64,000 nucleotides of DNA from JAEUUM01 sp038326165 (lineage in GTDB: Bacteria; Bacteroidota; Bacteroidia; Chitinophagales; Saprospiraceae): NCBI GenBank assembly GCA_038326165.1, contig JBBQJT010000002.1, forward strand, positions 1 to 64,000, read 5' to 3'. The position numbers and the translations under genes were made by a program. The notes beneath the pieces were generated by a model that was given only the letters and a program-made list of their open reading frames with translations, had not been told where the DNA came from and did no database searches. Each line of letters starts with the position of its first letter. The first letter of the stretch is position 1. Positions 1 through 8,221 of this stretch are shown piece after piece.

Positions 1-1037
1 CCGTTATTAGCAGAACCAATACCATATAAGCTCAAATCAGCGATATCATCTATTACATAAACTTCAGCTCCTTTGGCTGAGGCTGTACCATTGGCTTGAG
101 CATCATGAACCCCAGATAAAAGTAACTTAGCGTCTCCAAGAATATCATTATCCACAATGCTTACTGTCATGAAATCACCTCCAGGCACTACATTATTATT
201 CATGCCTTTGGCAAGTTGCAATCTGATGGTCTCAGTCCCTTCAATCAATAAATCTTCAGATATTCCGAGCACCACAGTGACTGTATCTAATGGCTTGTCT
301 GCCTGAAATGTTATAGTTTGAGGAGATAAAAAGGTGTAATCCAATCCATTTGTTGCTGTTCCTGAGCCAGTATCTGTTATGATAGCTGATTGTGGCATAT
401 TTCCCAATCCATTTTTCATAACTCTTATAAAGACTCCTGGAGCACTCTCGTTTGCTATGGCAGTCCCAACCAAGAAACTAATCCTTGGGCTACCTAGGCA
501 TATATTAGCTTCTCCTGGGCTCGCATAGATGATCTTTCCTGCTAACATTGCAATAGAGGGAGTTTTGGATATACCCCAATTGCTAGCGAGATTGTTGTCT
601 GAGGTGATATCACAAAGTAGCATTGAAAAATTCTTTCCATCGGCCTCAGACGGCCACGGATAGGCATCAGAAAAATCAACAATATCTAATGTATCTCCAC
701 TTTTAGCTCTTAATGTTATCACCTCACCACTATTGTTTAAGGCACCAGAATCCCATTGTCGTGCAGTTACTTTAAAATATTTAAAAAATGCGGCTGAGTC
801 TTTGGCAACCAAAAAATACTCCCCGGCTTTTATATCAATATTGGGGAATGTATAGTCAACACCAGTTAAAATAAACTGATCAACGTTTATTGGACTTGGC
901 CCAGCGTTATGAATTTCAATAAACTCTAGGGAATCTATACCAGTTAAATCATTGTATAAAATTTCAGTGATTACCAGCTGCCCAAAACTGAATTTGGCAA
1001 CCAAAAACATAAAGCAAATAAGTACGGTTTTTTTCAT
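1..1037 (-). CDS. Secreted lamin-tail/Calx-beta repeat protein (partial, C-terminus outside window)
   Basis: The reverse strand is open from an ATG at 1037 to the window edge, giving about 345 residues without a stop, so the C-terminal part is missing. The N-terminus MKKTVLICFMFLVAKFSFGQ reads as a Sec signal peptide. Residues about 21-145 resemble a lamin-tail domain (ITEI, EFIEIHN, then W..G.L.N.G). Residues about 175-280 resemble a Calx-beta domain (GLDYTF, IEGTETIRLQL, SIVDNDI). A further module starting KLLLSGVHDAQ and reaching YVIDDIADLSLYGIGSANNG looks like the start of a second lamin-tail-like domain. Proteins of this build in Bacteroidota are usually large, secreted and end in a T9SS sorting domain; that end cannot be seen here. 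Function unknown beyond a likely surface or extracellular role. Confidence 0.8.
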   Translation of the reverse strand, partial: MKKTVLICFMFLVAKFSFGQLVITEILYNDLTGIDSLEFIEIHNAGPSPINVDQFILTGVDYTFPNIDIKAGEYFLVAKDSAAFFKYFKVTARQWDSGALNNSGEVITLRAKSGDTLDIVDFSDAYPWPSEADGKNFSMLLCDITSDNNLASNWGISKTPSIAMLAGKIIYASPGEANICLGSPRISFLVGTAIANESAPGVFIRVMKNGLGNMPQSAIITDTGSGTATNGLDYTFLSPQTITFQADKPLDTVTVVLGISEDLLIEGTETIRLQLAKGMNNNVVPGGDFMTVSIVDNDILGDAKLLLSGVHDAQANGTASAKGAEVYVIDDIADLSLYGIGSANN

Positions 1038-1097
1038 GATATTGAACATTTAATCTAAACACGAAGTTATGTTGAGGTTTTTGTTTTTGATGTTAAT

Positions 1098-2036
1098 TTA
1101 ACTTAAAGATTTTTCAGGCAAAAAAACTTCAGCCATCATACAACGGACGCTGCCGCCGCCATATTTTTCAATTGTAGGTATCTTGCCTGTCAAAATTCTT
1201 GTATGTTTGTTGATTGAGGCTATTTGCTTTTCGTTTAAACAGTTTTTGGCAGTTTCTGACATGACCAAATAACGATCTCCTTGCACTGAACGAACCTGTA
1301 GCATATTCCCTGCAAATTGATTCATCTGTTCAAGCGAAATTGGGATAATTTCTTTATCTGTTTCTTCAAAAGAATCAACCAAAGCTTGTCTTTCAGTTGT
1401 ATTCTGTATTGAATCCAAACAAACTACTGCAAAGTCTTCACCTATTGCCATCATGACATTTGAATGATAAACAAGCTCGTCATTAGAATCAGTTGAAACA
1501 AATGATATAGGATTATATCCAACGATTTCACAAAACTGATCCAGCAGATTTACATCAGTTCGTTGACTAATACAGGCATATGCTATTTGATTTTCGCGAT
1601 CTAAAACCATACTGCCAGTGCCTTCGAGATATTTATTATCTTCTTCCGCGTCCTCCAAATGTATATGCTCTGTAATCCAAAAATCATGCTCCAATAAATT
1701 CAATACCTCATCAGTTCTTTCTAACCTTCGCTTTGGAGAATACATTGGATAAGTAATAACTGAACCATCTTCATGAAAAGAGATCCAGTTGTTGGGAAAA
1801 ATTGCATCGGGTTTGGTTGGACTATCAGAATCTTGAAAAACTGAAACCAAAATACCATGCGTCTTCAATTTTATAACAAACTGGTCAAACTCAGCAATGG
1901 CCTTTGATTTAATTTCTTGTGGACTTAATGATTGGTCATTGACCTGAAAAGCATTGTTTTCGGCTGTTTCTTCGTTAAATCCAAAGGAAGCTGGCCGAAC
2001 CATCAATATATTTGGAGTAGTCTGCGTTTTAATCAT
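1098..2036 (-). CDS. ctlX: Amidinotransferase-fold hydrolase, CtlX-like
   Basis: This 312-residue protein matches the arginine deiminase-related family named CtlX (citrulline utilization hydrolase), part of the guanidine-modifying pentein superfamily. Visible marks are MVRPASFGFN near the N-terminus, DAIFPNNWISFH, LEGTGSMVLDR (substrate-binding Glu/Gly region), a YHSNVMM histidine segment, GNMLQV, and a C-terminal GGGSVRCMMAE with the expected nucleophile at Cys299. The family hydrolyses citrulline or a related ureido or guanidino compound in the cytoplasm; the exact substrate cannot be read from sequence. It lies 11 bases downstream of the queuosine-precursor transporter on the same strand and probably shares its transcript. 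Confidence 0.8.
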   Translation of the reverse strand: MIKTQTTPNILMVRPASFGFNEETAENNAFQVNDQSLSPQEIKSKAIAEFDQFVIKLKTHGILVSVFQDSDSPTKPDAIFPNNWISFHEDGSVITYPMYSPKRRLERTDEVLNLLEHDFWITEHIHLEDAEEDNKYLEGTGSMVLDRENQIAYACISQRTDVNLLDQFCEIVGYNPISFVSTDSNDELVYHSNVMMAIGEDFAVVCLDSIQNTTERQALVDSFEETDKEIIPISLEQMNQFAGNMLQVRSVQGDRYLVMSETAKNCLNEKQIASINKHTRILTGKIPTIEKYGGGSVRCMMAEVFLPEKSLS

Positions 2037-2047
2037 ATTTGAAATCT

Positions 2048-2866
2048 CTAATTTTCTTTATGTGCTATTTTTCGCATCTCTGCTGCCTTTTCATGCCCCA
2101 AATATCGGTCAATTATTTCATGTCCTAGATATATTAAGGGAGTTAATATTATCGCTACTGAAAATTTGTACAAATAATTAATCAAGCCTATTGCCAATAC
2201 CAATTTGATATCCCATCCTGCACCAATGTAAAATGCTATAAAAAGTACAACAAAACTGTCAACAAATTGACTGACAAGTGTAGAACCTGTCGATCGCAGC
2301 CAAATCAATTTTTCTCCAGTCATTTTCTTGATTTTATGAAAAATAAAAACATCTAAAATCTGACCAACCAAAAAGGCAACTAGTGAGCCTATAATTATCC
2401 AAGTCCCTTGCCCAAAAACCAAACTAAACGCATAATTGTAATCACCAACTTTGGATCTCACCTCTGTTTGTTTATCTGGTGACCAAACACTTAGGATATG
2501 TGATGTAGGCCAAAAATCAGCCGGAACTAGTCGAACTCCTATAAAGAAAATAATAAAAGCATAGGAAATAATCCCTACCGTGAGGTATGATAAAAATTTT
2601 ACACCACGGGTACCATAATACTCGTTGATAATGTCAGTCATTATAAAAACTACTGGCCAAAGTAACACACCACATGTGAGATTGAAGGATAAATGCTCAA
2701 TACCAAAAAAAGTAAGATCTATTGGATTGAATGAAAGAGATTGCTCTAGGGAAAATATTTTCACTCCTATCAACTCGGCTATTAAAGCGTTGGCAATAAA
2801 AAAGCCAGCCAATATAACGTATAACCTCTTGGCGCGGTCATTAAAAAAATCATTCACAACATACAT
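2048..2866 (-). CDS. yhhQ: Queuosine precursor transporter, YhhQ/DUF165 family
   Basis: The 272-residue product has about six or seven hydrophobic segments and family marks of the YhhQ (vitamin uptake-like, DUF165) transporters: FIMTDIINEYYG, FGQGTWIIIGSLVAFLVGQ, LWLRSTGSTLVSQFVDSF-like text (here IWLRSTGSTLVSQFVDS) and a C-terminal TPLIYLGHEIIDRYLG. The family imports queuine-pathway bases (preQ0/preQ1) for tRNA wobble-base modification. It is the first gene of a likely two-gene unit with the CtlX-type hydrolase, and is divergent from hscA across about 104 bases. No other queuosine gene is in the window. Confidence 0.88.
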   Translation of the reverse strand: MYVVNDFFNDRAKRLYVILAGFFIANALIAELIGVKIFSLEQSLSFNPIDLTFFGIEHLSFNLTCGVLLWPVVFIMTDIINEYYGTRGVKFLSYLTVGIISYAFIIFFIGVRLVPADFWPTSHILSVWSPDKQTEVRSKVGDYNYAFSLVFGQGTWIIIGSLVAFLVGQILDVFIFHKIKKMTGEKLIWLRSTGSTLVSQFVDSFVVLFIAFYIGAGWDIKLVLAIGLINYLYKFSVAIILTPLIYLGHEIIDRYLGHEKAAEMRKIAHKEN

Positions 2867-2895
2867 AAAAGAGTGTTTAGCTCGAACTATTATGA

Positions 2896-2903
2896 CAAAA
2901 TTA
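2896..2903 (-). promoter_or_regulatory. Candidate -7 box for yhhQ-ctlX
   Basis: On the reverse strand this reads TAATTTTG, an exact match to the Bacteroidota -7 consensus TAnnTTTG, 29 bases before the yhhQ ATG. A TTTG lies further upstream (2921-2918) but the 14-base spacing is shorter than usual, so the -33 element is uncertain. Confidence 0.4.
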
Positions 2904-2970
2904 CCTTAATAGCTAATCAAACATAAAGGTCGATAATTTTTAACACTGTACCTTTACAACAATTAATTTT

Positions 2971-4827
2971 ATGGCAAGAATAAGTATAGATTTAAAGAAA
3001 GGCTCAGTTCGCGAAGAAAAAGAGCTTGTGGCAGGTATTGATTTGGGAACTACCAATAGTCTAATCGCCTTTGTAAAGGATGGTCAACCATATTGCTTAA
3101 CAATCGAAAATGAAACAACATTGGTGCCTTCTGTGATTCATTTCAATTCAAATGGAGAAGCCAGTGTTGGGAACACCGCCAAATCATATCTTATTGACGA
3201 CCCAGCAAATTCAATTTATTCTGTCAAAAGATTAATAGGAAGGTCATATAATGAAATCAAAGAGAACAAATCATTATTTAATTATCATATTCATGAATTT
3301 AGTGAAGAAGGATTGGCTAAGGTTCAGATAGCCAATCGTTTCTATACTCCTGTTGAGTTATCATCTTTGATATTAGCAAAACTTAAAAATTCAGCGGAAT
3401 CTGCATTAAAGACTCAAATACATAAAGTTGTCATAACTGTACCTGCATATTTTAATGATATCCAACGCCAAGCCACAAGAGATGCAGGAAAATTAGCAGG
3501 ATTAGAAGTGCTTAGAATCATAAATGAGCCAACAGCTGCAAGTTTGGCATTTGGAATAAATGAAACGGGGGAAGACCAAAATATTGTTGTTTATGATTTT
3601 GGTGGCGGTACATTTGATGTAAGTGTTTTGAGACTTGAAGGTGGAGTATTTGAGGTATTAGCAACATCAGGAGACACTTTTTTGGGAGGAGATGACATCG
3701 ATCAAGCAATAATCAATTTCTGGATGAGTAAATCGAGCTTTGAAAACAAATCTAATCAAAAATCCTTTTATCAAGAGTTGCGATTAAAAGCTGAAGAAGC
3801 AAAAAAGGAATTAAGTGAAAAGTTAGATTTTACAACCAATATTGGAGAAAGCTCTTTTGCTCTAAGTAGAGCAGAACTGAATCAAATTGCGCTCCCCTTC
3901 CTGCAGAGAACGATTGATTGTTGTAAACAAGTTATGACAGATTCAAAACTCAGCAACACAGATATATCTAAGGTTTTAATGGTCGGCGGTTCCACCAGAA
4001 TGCCTTTTGTTAAAGATTTTGTTGGCAATTTCTTCAATACAATAGTTGATGATCGATTGAATCCAGATGAAGTTGTTGCATTGGGGGCTGCTATTCAAGC
4101 TGAAGTACTTACAGGTGGCCAAAAAAATATTCTACTATTGGATGTTACTCCACTTTCTTTGGGAATAGAAACCATTGGTGGTCTTATGGATGTTATTCTT
4201 CCTAGAAACAGCAAAATCCCTTCTCGAGTAGCCCGAAATTACACTACATCAATTGATGGCCAAACTAATTTGAAAGTTGCAATATACCAAGGTGAACGGG
4301 ATATGGTACATAATAACAGAAAACTAGGAGAATTTATCCTCAAGGGAATCCCTCCCATGCCAGCTGGGCTACCAAAAATTGAAGTTAGGTTCATGCTTGA
4401 TGCAAATGGCCTTCTGACAGTTGGAGCTAAAGAACTACGCTCAGGAGTAGATCAATCAATTGACATTAATTCAGCTTATTCTATTGCTGAGGAAGAAATG
4501 GGAAGAATGCTCATGGATTCCACCATTAACGCCAAAGAAGACATTAAACAAAAAGCAATAGTAGAAGCTTCGGTGGAAGCAAAAATGGTTATTCAATCAA
4601 CAAAAAAATTTATTGGACAAAATGCAAGCTGGTTAAACGAGGAGAACAAAAATGAATTCAATAGATTTATAGATAATGTTCAAAACAAAATTGAAAGCAA
4701 TAGCAAAGATGAAATATACAAATCATTGACTGAACTGAATAAATATGCTGAGCCTTTTGCACACGAAGCACTGGATCGATCAGTTTTAGCAGCGTTATCT
4801 GGAACTAAAATACACCCTAAATCATAG
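2971..4827 (+). CDS. hscA: Fe-S cluster assembly chaperone HscA (Hsp70 family)
   Basis: At 618 residues this matches HscA length rather than the longer DnaK. The nucleotide-binding domain shows GIDLGTTNS (22-30), INEPTAASLAFG, VYDFGGGTFDVSVL and VGGSTRMPFV. The substrate-binding domain opens with LLDVTPLSLGIETIGG and a helical lid follows to the C-terminus. HscA works with HscB and the IscU scaffold to release Fe-S clusters to target proteins. hscB and iscU are not in the window, but a cysteine desulfurase is at 9609. The stop codon overlaps the GTG start of the lipid kinase by one base (TAGTG), so the two are probably translationally coupled. Confidence 0.88.
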   Translation: MARISIDLKKGSVREEKELVAGIDLGTTNSLIAFVKDGQPYCLTIENETTLVPSVIHFNSNGEASVGNTAKSYLIDDPANSIYSVKRLIGRSYNEIKENKSLFNYHIHEFSEEGLAKVQIANRFYTPVELSSLILAKLKNSAESALKTQIHKVVITVPAYFNDIQRQATRDAGKLAGLEVLRIINEPTAASLAFGINETGEDQNIVVYDFGGGTFDVSVLRLEGGVFEVLATSGDTFLGGDDIDQAIINFWMSKSSFENKSNQKSFYQELRLKAEEAKKELSEKLDFTTNIGESSFALSRAELNQIALPFLQRTIDCCKQVMTDSKLSNTDISKVLMVGGSTRMPFVKDFVGNFFNTIVDDRLNPDEVVALGAAIQAEVLTGGQKNILLLDVTPLSLGIETIGGLMDVILPRNSKIPSRVARNYTTSIDGQTNLKVAIYQGERDMVHNNRKLGEFILKGIPPMPAGLPKIEVRFMLDANGLLTVGAKELRSGVDQSIDINSAYSIAEEEMGRMLMDSTINAKEDIKQKAIVEASVEAKMVIQSTKKFIGQNASWLNEENKNEFNRFIDNVQNKIESNSKDEIYKSLTELNKYAEPFAHEALDRSVLAALSGTKIHPKS

Positions 4828-5717
4828 TGAGTTTAAACCCTGCCTCCAAAGTTGCATGTATTATTAACCCCGCTTCGGGCTCATTCATTGGACCTAAGCT
4901 AAAAGACATGGTACTTGAAGGCCTAAGTCCAACAAAATACAGCGTCGATTTTTTTGAAACCAACTATCCCGGTCACGCAACAGAAATTTCTGTACAATTG
5001 TCTGTCTCTGAATACGATATCATACTTATCTGTGGAGGGGATGGCACAATAAATGAGTCACTGCAAGGCTTAGTCAAAACCAATAAGACAATTGCCATCC
5101 TTCCAAGTGGATCAGGCAACGGAATATCAATGCATGCTGGAATAGGAAGAGATGCAAAAACTGCTTTGGCATTTATCAATAATGGAAATACCAAATCAAT
5201 TGATGCCATTCAAGCAGGCAACAGAATTATCATTAATTTGGCAGGTGTTGGTTTTGATGCATTAATTGCAAAACAACTTAAACTTGCAAAATATCGTGGA
5301 TATTGGGCTTATGTTGGATTAATCATGAAATACTTTTGGCGATTCAAAAGCTCCAAATACGAGATGGTAATAGATGGCGTAAAAAGAAAAGAGCGCTTGT
5401 TCATGATAGAAATTGCTAATGGGCCTATGTATGGGTATGATTTCAATGTGGTACCAGGAGCAGATATGAGCGATGGCTTAATAACAGTACTTCTGCTTAA
5501 AGAGGCTTCAATATTTAGAAGATTGTTGGATGTTCCAAAAATAATAAATGGAAATTTAGACCAAGTTAAGTGGGCTGAACAGTTGCTTTGTAAGCAGATT
5601 TCAATATCTCGCAAAAGAAAATTAAGTTTACACATCGATGGAGAATATGTTAAGCTTAAAGACAAAAAAATAAGCTTTGATATTATACCAAACGCTTTTA
5701 ACCTCATAGTGCCATGA
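4827..5717 (+). CDS. Diacylglycerol/lipid kinase family protein (YegS/BmrU-like)
   Basis: The 296-residue product has the DAGK catalytic fold: INPASGS near residue 13, the nucleotide-binding CGGDGTINE (GGDGT at 70-74) and PSGSGNGIS, followed by the C-terminal beta-sandwich with LHIDGE. Members phosphorylate diacylglycerol, phosphatidylglycerol or a related lipid at the inner membrane; the substrate here is not known. The start is GTG at 4827, overlapping the hscA stop by one base. The gene ends in an ATGA overlap with the SUI1-like gene. The tight coupling suggests one transcript, though the three functions are unrelated on present knowledge. Confidence 0.85.
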   Translation: MSLNPASKVACIINPASGSFIGPKLKDMVLEGLSPTKYSVDFFETNYPGHATEISVQLSVSEYDIILICGGDGTINESLQGLVKTNKTIAILPSGSGNGISMHAGIGRDAKTALAFINNGNTKSIDAIQAGNRIIINLAGVGFDALIAKQLKLAKYRGYWAYVGLIMKYFWRFKSSKYEMVIDGVKRKERLFMIEIANGPMYGYDFNVVPGADMSDGLITVLLLKEASIFRRLLDVPKIINGNLDQVKWAEQLLCKQISISRKRKLSLHIDGEYVKLKDKKISFDIIPNAFNLIVP

Positions 5718-6085
5718 AAAAAAAACAAGATGATCGAGATCGTGCTATGGTTTACAGTACTGACCCAGATACCATGTCGTCTTTGTTTTCAGGTCTAAAT
5801 TTAAATTCAGATGAAATTAACGAATCTCAAAATGACCATTTTAAGCAAGAAGTAAGAGTTACATTGGATAAGAAAAGTCGTGGCGGCAAAGAGGTGACGC
5901 TTGTCAAACAATTGAATGTTCATGAGAACATACTTGCAGAGTTAGCAACTTTTCTAAAAGCAAAGTGTGGTGTTGGTGGAACAGCAAAAGATGGTGAAAT
6001 TTTGATTCAAGGCAATCATGTCGAAAAAGTAATCAAGCTTATGATTGAAAAAGGCTACAAACGCACCAAAAAATCCGGCGGATAG
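5714..6085 (+). CDS. SUI1/eIF1-like translation factor (YciH family)
   Basis: This 123-residue protein carries the SUI1 fold in its C-terminal two thirds: VRVTLDKKSRGGKEVTLVKQL, then a helix, then CGVGGTAKDGEILIQGNH and IEKGYKRTKKSGG. This is the bacterial YciH type related to eukaryotic eIF1. YciH can influence start-site selection and translation in E. coli; its role in Bacteroidota is not settled. The ATG overlaps the lipid kinase stop by four bases (ATGA). It is convergent with the ZIP transporter, with only two bases between stops. Confidence 0.88.
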   Translation: MKKKQDDRDRAMVYSTDPDTMSSLFSGLNLNSDEINESQNDHFKQEVRVTLDKKSRGGKEVTLVKQLNVHENILAELATFLKAKCGVGGTAKDGEILIQGNHVEKVIKLMIEKGYKRTKKSGG

Positions 6086-6087
6086 AC

Positions 6088-6825
6088 CTACAATCCCAAA
6101 GAAATTAAAGCCAAAATTACTCCGATCAACGGCGCAATCATGCCCTTCCAATTGAGATGATGGTTATCATCTGTTTCAAATAAAATAGTAGTACTAACAT
6201 GCAGAAATGAACCCGCGACGCCTGCTAGAATTCCTTCCAAAACCATTTGTTCTATATGGATAAGTGTTCCAGTAATCATTCCTAAATACGGAGCAAAACT
6301 AAATAAAAGTACTCCCCAATATAGCCATTTTTTGGAGAATCCACTTGACATTAACACCAATACTAGAGCCAAAACCGCTGGAATATGATGTAATAATATA
6401 CCAACCAAAAGCATTGTTGAACCAACATGTTCATTGGAGTGATGGTGTCCTTTAGGCTCCAAAACCTCATATCCCCCCAAAGCAAGGCCCTCGGCAAATG
6501 AGTGGATACACAGGCCTAAAATTATTTGTACAAAAAACAAAACAGAACGTTCATGCGAGTGAACATGCCCATGCTCGATCCCTTGGGTAAATTGCTCTAA
6601 GACAAGCTGCATAAAAAATCCACCCAAAACCCAATATTTAGCATTTGGACTGAAAGTCCCAAATATTAAAGGAAACAAATATAAAAAAACTACAGACACC
6701 AAGAAAGCTCCACCAAAAGACAACCAATCTTTTGAAATTCTTTTTTTGTCTTTAAAAATAAAAATTCCGAATAGGCCAACCATTAAGATGGTCCCAACTA
6801 AAATGATCCAACTTGCACTAAGCAT
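6088..6825 (-). CDS. ZIP family metal cation transporter
   Basis: This is a 245-residue polytopic membrane protein with about eight hydrophobic segments. A histidine-rich loop (HGHVHSHE, then HHHSNEH) separates the early helices, as in ZIP permeases. The TM4-like segment has HSFAEGLALGG and the TM5-like segment HHIPAVLALVL. Compared with the usual HNxPEG and HxxPEG pairs, the first keeps His and Glu while the second keeps His-Pro but has Ala for Glu, so metal binding may differ. A late HVSTTILFE helix is typical of the bacterial branch. It probably imports zinc, iron or manganese. It overlaps the PAP2 gene start by eight bases. Confidence 0.82.
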   Translation of the reverse strand: MLSASWIILVGTILMVGLFGIFIFKDKKRISKDWLSFGGAFLVSVVFLYLFPLIFGTFSPNAKYWVLGGFFMQLVLEQFTQGIEHGHVHSHERSVLFFVQIILGLCIHSFAEGLALGGYEVLEPKGHHHSNEHVGSTMLLVGILLHHIPAVLALVLVLMSSGFSKKWLYWGVLLFSFAPYLGMITGTLIHIEQMVLEGILAGVAGSFLHVSTTILFETDDNHHLNWKGMIAPLIGVILALISLGL

Positions 6826-7381
6826 TTACTTCTTTTCTGTTTAAAATATTCAAGACTTGAGATGACAGCCAAAAAGAAATTCCTCCTAAGACAGTACCTA
6901 AAATTGCACCAATAGTAACGTCTAAAGGATAATGCACTCCCACATAAACTTGACTAAATGCTACACTTGCAGCCCAAATCAGAAGCAAAGTTCGCACAAT
7001 TCGGTTCGTTGGCCAAACTGCCATGGCAAGAAAAACAGAAAGTGCAAAATGATTGCTCGAATGCGATGAAGGAAAACTGTAGCCACTCCCACATCCAATT
7101 AAATCTCTGACCTCAGGATTCATGATCTTTTCGTTACAAGGCCTAACCCTTTGAACCAAGGGTTTGATCAATTTGCTGCTAATGGTGTCGGCAAGGCTTG
7201 AAGCCAAAATTGCACATAAAATAATCACGAAAGACTGCTTTCTGAATTTTAACGCAATAAAGATCAGCAAAAAAATATAAACCGGAATCCACGTAATTTT
7301 ATTTCTCAGAATTGGAGCCAACCAATCGAGAAAATCGTTGGACAAAGTATGATTAATAAAATGAAATAATTCTACGTCCAT
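6818..7381 (-). CDS. PAP2-type membrane phosphatase
   Basis: The 187-residue integral membrane protein contains the three PAP2 phosphatase motifs: K73-x6-R80-P81 (KPLVQRVRP), PSSH at 104-107, and SQVYVGVHYPLD at 143-154 with His150 and Asp154. The third motif is normally SRx5Hx3D; here the arginine is Gln144. The family dephosphorylates lipid phosphates such as undecaprenyl pyrophosphate, phosphatidic acid or PGP at the membrane. It lies between a methyltransferase (nine bases upstream) and the overlapping ZIP gene, forming a likely three-gene transcript. Confidence 0.85.
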   Translation of the reverse strand: MDVELFHFINHTLSNDFLDWLAPILRNKITWIPVYIFLLIFIALKFRKQSFVIILCAILASSLADTISSKLIKPLVQRVRPCNEKIMNPEVRDLIGCGSGYSFPSSHSSNHFALSVFLAMAVWPTNRIVRTLLLIWAASVAFSQVYVGVHYPLDVTIGAILGTVLGGISFWLSSQVLNILNRKEVNA

Positions 7382-7390
7382 TTGAACAAG

Positions 7391-8125
7391 TTATTTTTTG
7401 GTTCCTGTCAAAATAAGTCTTTTGGATTTTTCAAGCTCAAAAGCATTCAGCTGATAGTCTCCAAAACATCCATTCACTTGCAAGCCGTTGGATTGAAACA
7501 TTTTCTTCAATTCACTCATTGTAAAATAACGTACCTTTTCTTGATAATGAAATTCTTTGCCGTTATCAATGACTTCAATATCTTTCACAAAATACCCATT
7601 GATTATCTGTTTTGAAATCTTAAAATTAACTCCTTCACATTCAGTTTCGCCCTTCCAAGGCAATTCTTGCTCGGCTAAGTGAGCGTTCAAAAAATCCAAA
7701 ACAAATACACCACCCCAATTGAGCGCTTCCCTTACATTCCTTATTACTTGATTGTGTTCCTCATCACTTTCGAAATAACCAAAACTAGTAAAAAATGAAA
7801 TAATCATCCCAAAATTCGCTTCAGGAAAAGGATCTCTAGAGTCATTTACTAGATATTTGATTTTGGAATTTGAAAGTGATTTAGCTTTTTGTAAAACATT
7901 TTCATTGATATCAGTGCCTGTGACTTTCATACCCGCATCGGATAGCAAGCGACTTAACCTTCCAGTTCCACATCCAAGGTCTAAAACCTTGGTTCCTTTA
8001 GCTACATCAAAATGAGAAGTCAGTTTGTTGACAAAAATCTTTGCCTCTTTATCATCTCGTTCTTTGTATAAAAGTGAGTAATATCTGGTATCAAACCAAG
8101 AATTGAACCATTCAGTTTCAGTCAT
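7391..8125 (-). CDS. Class I SAM-dependent methyltransferase
   Basis: This 244-residue protein has a Rossmann-type methyltransferase core: VLDLGCGTGRLSRLL (SAM-binding motif I), VTGTDINENVL (acidic motif II), SFGYF and GGVFVLDFLNA later. The central region fits Methyltransf_25/11 enzymes. The substrate, whether small molecule, lipid or protein, cannot be inferred. It is the first gene of the run leading to the PAP2 phosphatase and ZIP transporter and is divergent from glmM across about 96 bases. Confidence 0.85.
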   Translation of the reverse strand: MTETEWFNSWFDTRYYSLLYKERDDKEAKIFVNKLTSHFDVAKGTKVLDLGCGTGRLSRLLSDAGMKVTGTDINENVLQKAKSLSNSKIKYLVNDSRDPFPEANFGMIISFFTSFGYFESDEEHNQVIRNVREALNWGGVFVLDFLNAHLAEQELPWKGETECEGVNFKISKQIINGYFVKDIEVIDNGKEFHYQEKVRYFTMSELKKMFQSNGLQVNGCFGDYQLNAFELEKSKRLILTGTKK

Positions 8126-8191
8126 ATTATCTTTTCAAGACGTAAATATGAACAAAGCATTAAATACCTTCATCTTTTCTTGGTAAAAAAG

Positions 8192-8199
8192 TAATTTTG
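8192..8199 (+). promoter_or_regulatory. Candidate -7 box for glmM
   Basis: The sequence is TAATTTTG, an exact TAnnTTTG match, 22 bases before the proposed TTG start of glmM in the intergenic region. No clear TTG is at the expected -33 distance. Confidence 0.4.
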
Positions 8200-8221
8200 C
8201 TGCTCAATTAAATTAACAACT

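Noticed and set aside
5309..5728. Open frame of 139 codons on the reverse strand inside the lipid kinase gene
   Set aside because: It is antisense to a gene with clear DAGK motifs, has no family likeness, and is explained by base composition.
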